Assembly: GCA_028692105.1 (NCBI GenBank)
Contig: JAQUYC010000006.1
Span: 31,930-86,547 of the forward strand
Direction of reading: 5' to 3'
DNA: 54,618 bases
From: Eubacteriales bacterium
Lineage (GTDB): Bacteria; Bacillota; Clostridia; Peptostreptococcales; Anaerovoracaceae
Part shown: piece after piece, positions 49,484-54,618 of the stretch
Position numbering within the stretch: position 1 is the stretch's first letter
How the letters are laid out: every line of letters begins with the position of its first letter
Program-made: the position numbers and the translations under genes
The notes under the pieces: generated by a model
The model's input: the letters and a program-made list of their open reading frames with translations, nothing else
Told to the model about the DNA's origin: nothing
The model's database searches: none

Positions 49484-50635
49484 ATGAAAAGCATGGTGGC
49501 AGTTATTCCCTGTACAGGGTATGAGGAACAAGAGGTTTATGAAGCTATTGACAAAGGCATTTCACTTTTGGGCGGCTGGAAAACCTTTATTAAAGAGGAA
49601 GAAAAAATCCTTTTAAAGCCTAATTTATTAAGCCGAGCCAACGTACAAAGAGCAGTAACGACACATCCGGCAGTATTTGGAGCAGTTGCCCGTCACCTTC
49701 AGGGAAATGGATTTTTGCATTTGTCCTATGGCGATTCACCGGGGCAGCCGGGAAATGTGGAAAAGACAGCGGAAATTTGCGGCATTAAGGAAATTGCAGA
49801 CCGCATGCAAATCCCCCTTGCGGATTTTACTCAGGGCATAACTGTTGATTTTGTGAGAGGCAGAACCTCAAGGAAATTTGAAATTTGTCAGGGTGTACTG
49901 GATTCTGATGGGATTATAAATATATGCAAAATGAAAACTCACCAGCTGGAGCGTATCACAGGAGCCGTAAAGAATATGTTCGGCTGTGTCTATGGAATGA
50001 ATAAAGGCGCCTCTCATGTAAAATATCCTGATGCGGAAAGTTTTGCACAGATGCTGACTGACCTAAACCTCCTGCTTAAAGCAAGGCTTCATATAATGGA
50101 TGGTGTGGTAGCCATGGAGGGCAACGGTCCTGCTTCCGGAACCCCGGTAAATATGAATGTGATTTTAATGTCAGCAGATCCCGTTGCGTTGGATGCGACA
50201 TATTGCAGATTGATAGACCTTAATCCTGCAGATATTCCAACAGTGTATTACGGGCCTGTATTAGGGCTTGGATACTGGAAAAAGGAAGAGATAGAGATCG
50301 TCGGCGTCGAAAACCTTGAAGATTACTGCAATCCGAAATTTGATGTATCAAGGGAGAAAAAATATTCAGGGAAATGGGCCGTACTTGGCAGGTTGACTGT
50401 AAAAGGCAGAAAGCCTGTCATACTGAGAAACAAATGCATCCGCTGCGGAGCATGTATAGCTGCCTGCCCGCTTGCGGATAAAGCGCTTCATTTCCCTGAA
50501 ATCAGGGAGAAGGCTTCGGCTACCGGTGAAAAAGAAGTGCCGGTCTATGATTACAAGAAATGTATCCGCTGCTACTGCTGCCAGGAAATGTGTCCGGAGC
50601 AGGCTATTATTGTGAAAAGAATGTGGAGACAGTAG
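49484..50635 (+). CDS. DUF362 iron-sulfur protein in the hyp operon
   Basis: A 383-residue protein: an N-terminal DUF362 domain (about 1-290; NLLSRANVQRAVTTHPAVFG, KMKTHQLERITGAVKNMFGC, PVALDATYCRLI) and a C-terminal 2[4Fe-4S] domain (CIRCGACIAACPLA, CIRCYCCQEMCPEQAI). DUF362 proteins have no firm function; the ferredoxin tail implies electron transfer. It stands between hypF and hypC, where no canonical hyp gene belongs. A role in hydrogenase maturation or as an electron partner of Ech is inference from location only. Confidence 0.88.
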   Translation: MKSMVAVIPCTGYEEQEVYEAIDKGISLLGGWKTFIKEEEKILLKPNLLSRANVQRAVTTHPAVFGAVARHLQGNGFLHLSYGDSPGQPGNVEKTAEICGIKEIADRMQIPLADFTQGITVDFVRGRTSRKFEICQGVLDSDGIINICKMKTHQLERITGAVKNMFGCVYGMNKGASHVKYPDAESFAQMLTDLNLLLKARLHIMDGVVAMEGNGPASGTPVNMNVILMSADPVALDATYCRLIDLNPADIPTVYYGPVLGLGYWKKEEIEIVGVENLEDYCNPKFDVSREKKYSGKWAVLGRLTVKGRKPVILRNKCIRCGACIAACPLADKALHFPEIREKASATGEKEVPVYDYKKCIRCYCCQEMCPEQAIIVKRMWRQ

Positions 50636-50651
50636 CACCGGGCATAATACC

Positions 50652-50664
50652 TACCATAATGGTA
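50652..50664. promoter_or_regulatory. 13-base palindrome upstream of hypC
   Basis: TACCAT-A-ATGGTA, 22 bases before the hypC ATG and 17 bases after the DUF362 gene. It may be an operator or a small mRNA hairpin; no promoter hexamers with proper spacing were seen beside it. Confidence 0.3.
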
Positions 50665-50686
50665 TAAAGTCAGGAGATATATACGT

Positions 50687-50902
50687 ATGTGTATTGCAAT
50701 ACCGGGTAAAATCACTTCCCTCGATTTCCCAAATGCCAAAGTGGATTTTGACGGTAATATAGTTGATGTGAATGTGGGTCTTATTGAAGCTGCAGCCGGT
50801 GACTATGTGCTCGTTCATGCAGGCTGTGCCATTGAGGTTATGGCAAAAGATAAAGCCCTAAAATTAATTGAACTGTTTCGGGAATTAGAGGATCTTGCCT
50901 GA
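50687..50902 (+). CDS. hypC: Hydrogenase assembly chaperone HypC
   Basis: Carries the iron with its CN/CO ligands, in complex with HypD. A 71-residue OB-fold protein starting MCIAIPGKI, with the essential Cys2, and GDYVLVHAGCAIEVM in the middle. Ribosome site AGGAGA. Its TGA stop overlaps the hypD ATG (TGATG), so the partners are translationally coupled. Confidence 0.95.
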   Translation: MCIAIPGKITSLDFPNAKVDFDGNIVDVNVGLIEAAAGDYVLVHAGCAIEVMAKDKALKLIELFRELEDLA

Positions 50903-51954
50903 TGGATATCGAACAGATTATACAGGAGCTAAAGGAATACAGTGGACCCGAACTTAAGATAATGGAAGTATGCGGAACCCATACCTCCTCCATATTCAGG
51001 AGCGGAATAAGAAGCTTAATATCACATAAGATCAAATTGATATCAGGACCAGGCTGCCCGGTATGTGTTACGCCGGCTTCCTATATTGACCGTTGCGTTG
51101 ATTATTCAAAGAGAGAACAGCATGTGCTAATGACCTTTGGAGATATGATGAAGGTTCCGGGAATGGGCGGAAGTCTTTCCTGTGCAAAAGGAGAAGGCGC
51201 CAAAGTTGAATTGATGTATTCCCCGCTCAAAGTGATTGAAAAAGCGAAGGAGAACCCTGATATAGTGTATATTATTGCAGGAGTTGGATTTGAAACTACG
51301 ATTCCCGCGTATGCTTTAACGATAGAGGAGGCGGCCCGTCAGGGAATAAAGAATATTCGCCTGCTGACAGCATTAAAACTTATAATGCCGGCATTAAATT
51401 GGATCTGTGAAAACGAAGACGGGATCGATGGATTTATATGCCCGGGACATGTGAGTGTAATAATCGGAAGTAACGCCTATGAACTGACGGCGCAGAGATA
51501 TGAAAAACCATTTGTCGTGGCGGGTTTTGAACCGGAGCATATTCTTGCAGCCATATATGATATTGTAAGGCAGCTGCGAACTAAAAAGCATAAGGGATTT
51601 TATGTTCACAATCTATATAAAAATGCAGTAAGGACAGAGGGCAATCAAAAGGCACAGGAAATCATAGATCGATGCTTTGAACCGGGAGATGCTGTGTGGA
51701 GGGGGTTCGGTATGATAAAGGATTCGGGATTGTATCTGAAGCCGGAATATGCTGATTATGATGCGGGAAGCAAGGGCTTGGACAGCGATATCCGGCTGCC
51801 GGAATCCTGCCGGTGCGGGGATGTAATCATAGGCAGAATTAATCCTGATGAATGTCCGATGTTCGGCAAAGCCTGCAATCCGCTTACCCCATATGGACCA
51901 TGCATGGTTTCTTCTGAAGGTGCTTGCGGAATCTGGCACAGGAATACAAATTAA
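50902..51954 (+). CDS. hypD: Hydrogenase maturation protein HypD
   Basis: Iron-sulfur scaffold where the Fe(CN)2CO unit is built. Core motifs are MEVCGTHTSSIF, GPGCPVCVTP and GFETTIPAYALTI, and the C-terminal cluster cysteines lie in CRCGDVI, CPMFGKACNP and GPCMVSSEGACGI. 350 residues. Ordered hypC-hypD-hypE as in most operons. Confidence 0.95.
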   Translation: MDIEQIIQELKEYSGPELKIMEVCGTHTSSIFRSGIRSLISHKIKLISGPGCPVCVTPASYIDRCVDYSKREQHVLMTFGDMMKVPGMGGSLSCAKGEGAKVELMYSPLKVIEKAKENPDIVYIIAGVGFETTIPAYALTIEEAARQGIKNIRLLTALKLIMPALNWICENEDGIDGFICPGHVSVIIGSNAYELTAQRYEKPFVVAGFEPEHILAAIYDIVRQLRTKKHKGFYVHNLYKNAVRTEGNQKAQEIIDRCFEPGDAVWRGFGMIKDSGLYLKPEYADYDAGSKGLDSDIRLPESCRCGDVIIGRINPDECPMFGKACNPLTPYGPCMVSSEGACGIWHRNTN

Positions 51955-51988
51955 GCCAAGCATCGGATAGAATGTAGGAGAGAAAATT

Positions 51989-52969
51989 ATGAGAATAAAC
52001 ATGTCTCACGGAAGCGGAGGTAAAGCTTCTGCTGAGCTGATGAATAATATTTTCGGGAAACATTTTTCAAACTCCATACTTAATAAAATGGAAGATGCCG
52101 CAGTACTGGAACTGCATGGAAGAATTGCCTGCAGCACAGACTCCTTTGTTGTGACTCCAATAGTCTATAAAGGAGGGGATATCGGAAAACTCTCAGTATG
52201 CGGCACTGTTAACGACTTGCTCATGATGGGAGCCGAACCCAAATATATAACAGCGGGATTCATACTTGAAGAGGGACTAAAACTTTCACTGCTGGATAAT
52301 ATCGTATCATCTATGGCCAGAACAGCCGCAGCAGCAGGGGTTGTGATAATAGCCGGCGATACAAAGGTTGTGGAAGGAAAAGGAGGCATTTATATCAATA
52401 CAGCCGGAATTGGATCGATACCGGAAGGAAGGGAGATAAGTGCCGGAAACTGTGATGAGGGAGATGTGATCCTGCTCTCCGGAACTTTAGGAGACCACCA
52501 CGCCTGTATTTTAAGTGCAAGAATGGGAATCGACAATAACATAATGAGTGATTGTGCGATTTTGAATCCAATTGTCAATACTTTATTTAAAAACGGGATT
52601 AAAGTAAAGGCAATGAGGGACGTTACCCGAGGCGGTCTCGGCACGGTCTTGAACGAAATTGCAGACATGTCAAGATGCGGGATCGAGATAATAGAGGAAG
52701 CGCTTCCGGCTCGCCCTGAGGTAAGAAGTTTCTGCGATATATTAGGGCTGGATCCTCTTTATATGGGAAATGAGGGGAAGATGGTGGCAGTGATTGCCGC
52801 AGAGGACGGAGAAAAAGCCCTTGAACTCATGAAAAAAACCGCTCCCGGTAGGGAAGCAGCTTTGATTGCCAGGGTGATAATCGGAAAAGGTGTCATAATG
52901 AAGACAAGATTGGGAGGAAGCCGTATAGTCGATGTACTGTACGGGGAAGGACTCCCGAGAATCTGTTAA
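51989..52969 (+). CDS. hypE: Hydrogenase maturation protein HypE
   Basis: Dehydrates the carbamoyl group on its own C-terminal cysteine to thiocyanate. PurM-like fold with MSHGSGGKASAELM at the N-terminus, VCGTVNDLLMMGAEP, VTRGGLGTVLNEIA, and the C-terminal PRIC with the acceptor cysteine as the last residue. 326 residues. Ribosome site GGAGAG. It is the last gene of the Ech-Hyp unit; the citrate synthase gene ends 7 bases further on, on the other strand. Confidence 0.95.
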   Translation: MRINMSHGSGGKASAELMNNIFGKHFSNSILNKMEDAAVLELHGRIACSTDSFVVTPIVYKGGDIGKLSVCGTVNDLLMMGAEPKYITAGFILEEGLKLSLLDNIVSSMARTAAAAGVVIIAGDTKVVEGKGGIYINTAGIGSIPEGREISAGNCDEGDVILLSGTLGDHHACILSARMGIDNNIMSDCAILNPIVNTLFKNGIKVKAMRDVTRGGLGTVLNEIADMSRCGIEIIEEALPARPEVRSFCDILGLDPLYMGNEGKMVAVIAAEDGEKALELMKKTAPGREAALIARVIIGKGVIMKTRLGGSRIVDVLYGEGLPRIC

Positions 52970-52976
52970 ACGGCTT

Positions 52977-54422
52977 CTATTTTCGATCCGACATCGGTAT
53001 ATATTTCTTGTGAGGCTGTACACATTTGTAAGCCGGACGCATGATTTTGCCTCCGGCAACCAGTTCTTCGATTCTGTGAGCACACCAGCCTGGCAACCGA
53101 GCTACGGCAAATATGGGGGTCGAAATATCGATCGGTATATTCAAGGCACTGTAAACAAAACCGGAATACAGGTCCACATTAGCCGGCATCAGGTTTTTAA
53201 CACCCTTAATCTCCATGAATAAAGATGGAGCACGCTGTTCGATAAAATCGTACAGCATGAAATCGTCCATAAGGTTCTTGTCCACCGCAAGCGCTTTAGC
53301 CATTTTTTTCAGCAAAGTTGCTCGCGGATCCGATATGGTATATACAGCATGACCAAGTCCATAAATAAGGCCGGAGCCGTCATTGGCTTCTCCTTTCAGG
53401 ATCTTGATTAAATATTTTTCTACTTCCTTATAATTAGTAATATCTTTGACATTTTCCTTTATGTTTGCAACCATCTGAAGGACTTCGGTGTTTGCACCTC
53501 CATGCTTCGGACCTTTTAACGAACCCACCGCGGCAGCTACCGCAGAGTATGTATCAGTTCCGCTGGAAGAAACCAAATGGGTAGTAAAAGAAGAGTTATT
53601 ACCGCCGCCATGTTCGGCATGCAGTATCATAGATATATCAAGAAGCTTTGCTTCAAGATCAGTATACTCACTTGTCGGACGCATCATTCTCAATAAGTTT
53701 TCCGCCGTACTCAATTCCGGATCGGGATAATGTATATGCAGGCTCTGACTATCATAAAATGATTGTTTCGCCTGGTATCCATAAGCAACTAGAGATGGGA
53801 AATATCCAATCAGATTCATGGATTGGCGAAGGACATTGCGTATCGAAATATCATCGGGATTCTCGTCATAGGAATAAAGAGCAAGAACACTTCTTGCTAA
53901 TTTGTTCATAACATTTTTACTTGGGGCTGTCAAAATCATATCTCTTGTAAAGCCTAAAGGAAGTTCCCTTTTCGCTCCGATAAGTTTCTTGTAATCCTCA
54001 AGCTGCTTTTCATTCGGAAGCTCACCGAATAGAAGAAGATAACTGGTTTCCTCATATCCGAAACGGTTGTCTTTCCTACAGCTGATTACTATATCTTCAA
54101 CATCTATGCCACGATAGAAAAGCTTTCCTGCAACAGCCACCTTTTCGTTGCTTTCATTAAGCTTATAACCCTGGACGTCTCCGATTTTAGTTAAGCCGAC
54201 TACAACACCGGCTCCGTTCGAGTAACGAAGTCCGCGCTTTACATTATATTTCGTGTACAGGCTTGCGTCGATAGCATTGTTTTTCTTCAATTGTTCAGAC
54301 ATAGAATTAACAAAAGTTGATTCCAGCTGGTGATTGAATGCAATTACTTCCGGATTTGTCACGAGCATAGTTTCGTTGAAATTATTGGTTTTTATTATTT
54401 TATTATTTATATTTCCTATCAA
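52977..54422 (-). CDS. gltA: Citrate synthase, TTG start
   Basis: Condenses oxaloacetate and acetyl-CoA. Catalytic motifs are present: HAEHGGGNNSSF with the first His, GPKHGGANTEV, GLGHAVYTISDPRA with the second His, VDLYSGFVY with the Asp, and FAVARLPGWCAHRIEE with the substrate arginine. At 481 residues it has an N-terminal extension of about 60 residues, common in clostridial enzymes. The start is TTG at 54422, 7 bases after AGGAGG. A 2-methylcitrate synthase activity cannot be excluded. No aconitase or isocitrate dehydrogenase gene is in the window. Confidence 0.92.
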   Translation of the reverse strand: MIGNINNKIIKTNNFNETMLVTNPEVIAFNHQLESTFVNSMSEQLKKNNAIDASLYTKYNVKRGLRYSNGAGVVVGLTKIGDVQGYKLNESNEKVAVAGKLFYRGIDVEDIVISCRKDNRFGYEETSYLLLFGELPNEKQLEDYKKLIGAKRELPLGFTRDMILTAPSKNVMNKLARSVLALYSYDENPDDISIRNVLRQSMNLIGYFPSLVAYGYQAKQSFYDSQSLHIHYPDPELSTAENLLRMMRPTSEYTDLEAKLLDISMILHAEHGGGNNSSFTTHLVSSSGTDTYSAVAAAVGSLKGPKHGGANTEVLQMVANIKENVKDITNYKEVEKYLIKILKGEANDGSGLIYGLGHAVYTISDPRATLLKKMAKALAVDKNLMDDFMLYDFIEQRAPSLFMEIKGVKNLMPANVDLYSGFVYSALNIPIDISTPIFAVARLPGWCAHRIEELVAGGKIMRPAYKCVQPHKKYIPMSDRK

Positions 54423-54451
54423 GAGAACACCTCCTGTAAATATACTTTTAA

Positions 54452-54480
54452 ATTATAATACAATCTGAAAAAAATGACAA
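54452..54480 (-). promoter_or_regulatory. Promoter of the citrate synthase gene
   Basis: On the minus strand TTGTCA (54480-54475), 17 bases, TATAAT (54457-54452). Transcription would start near 54445, just upstream of the AGGAGG site. Confidence 0.75.
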
Positions 54481-54510
54481 GAAAATTAGATTTATTTTTA
54501 CATTAGGTTA

Positions 54511-54585
54511 ATTCCCAAAGTAAGTTCCACAGTAAGTAGATAGTAGAATTTCCATTGAAAAATCAATGGAAATAAGTTTGGGAAT
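54511..54585. repeat. Nested inverted repeats at the right edge
   Basis: ATTCCCAAA (54511-54519) and TTTGGGAAT (54577-54585) are perfect 9-base arms. Inside them ATTTCCATTG (54548-54557) and CAATGGAAAT (54564-54573) form a 10-pair hairpin with a 6-base loop. No coding sequence is seen in the last 196 bases. It could be a regulatory RNA leader, a small repeat element or the end of a mobile element. Confidence 0.5.
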
Positions 54586-54618
54586 AGAGCCAATGAGTAT
54601 GATAACAAGCGGTTTTCG

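Noticed and set aside
1-54618. CRISPR arrays, tRNA or rRNA genes, transposase genes
   Set aside because: I looked for regularly spaced repeats, cloverleaf sequences and transposase or integrase motifs and found none; a dedicated search tool could still find a degenerate one.

Overview
The window (about 54.6 kb, moderately AT-rich) comes from the chromosome of a motile, probably endospore-forming anaerobe of the class Clostridia. The basis is a Bacillus/Clostridium-type fla/che operon with flbD, fliY, cheC and cheD, the dnaX-ybaB-recR-yaaL-bofA block, a T-box leader, a [NiFe] Ech-type hydrogenase, rubrerythrin, phenylacetate-CoA ligase and strong Shine-Dalgarno sequences. I would not name a genus; the gene set resembles Anaerovoracaceae-like Clostridia, but that is inference.

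Region 1 (1-20.6 kb) is one long plus-strand flagellar/chemotaxis operon with tight spacing: fliK (5' end outside the window), flgD, a TIGR02530-type protein, flgE, flbD, fliM, fliY, cheY, fliO, fliP, fliQ, fliR, flhB, flhA, sigD/fliA, two flgF/flgG-type rod genes, a DUF342/FapA gene, a PilZ gene, a ParA-type ATPase, a ComFB-domain protein with a long acidic tail, cheC, cheD, cheW and cheB. Missing from their usual places are fliL, flhF, flhG and cheA. The stretch PilZ-ParA-ComFB (15.8-18.0 kb) is the most unusual part of the window: two putative cyclic-dinucleotide-binding proteins flank a ParA ATPase where Bacillus has flhF-flhG upstream of its sigma gene.

Region 2 (20.6-26.1 kb) holds ydbC (PC4-like) with its own promoter and a fully palindromic terminator, a minus-strand paaK-ACT pair, a plus-strand 40-residue hydrophobic mini-protein gene, a minus-strand T-box leader that points through that mini-gene toward paaK, a DUF378 membrane protein, a TGS-domain nucleoside kinase and rubrerythrin.

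Region 3 (26.2-38.5 kb) is housekeeping and metal handling: pcrA-ligA, copA-copZ, an EFR1-type flavodoxin/ferredoxin, a HypE-like AIR-synthase paralogue, the SRP RNA, then dnaX-ybaB-recR, an inverted yaaL (DUF2508) and bofA.

Region 4 (38.6-53 kb) contains an APC amino-acid permease, then a complete six-subunit Ech hydrogenase (echABCDEF) and, directly behind it, the maturation genes hypA, hypB, hypF, a DUF362 iron-sulfur protein, hypC, hypD and hypE. The Ech complex would couple oxidation of reduced ferredoxin, proton reduction and ion pumping. Its large subunit stops right after the last nickel-ligand motif, so no C-terminal peptide needs removal, and no maturation protease gene is present. 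A minus-strand citrate synthase converges on hypE with a 7-base gap. The right edge carries nested inverted repeats of unknown nature. I found no tRNA, rRNA, CRISPR array or complete insertion sequence.
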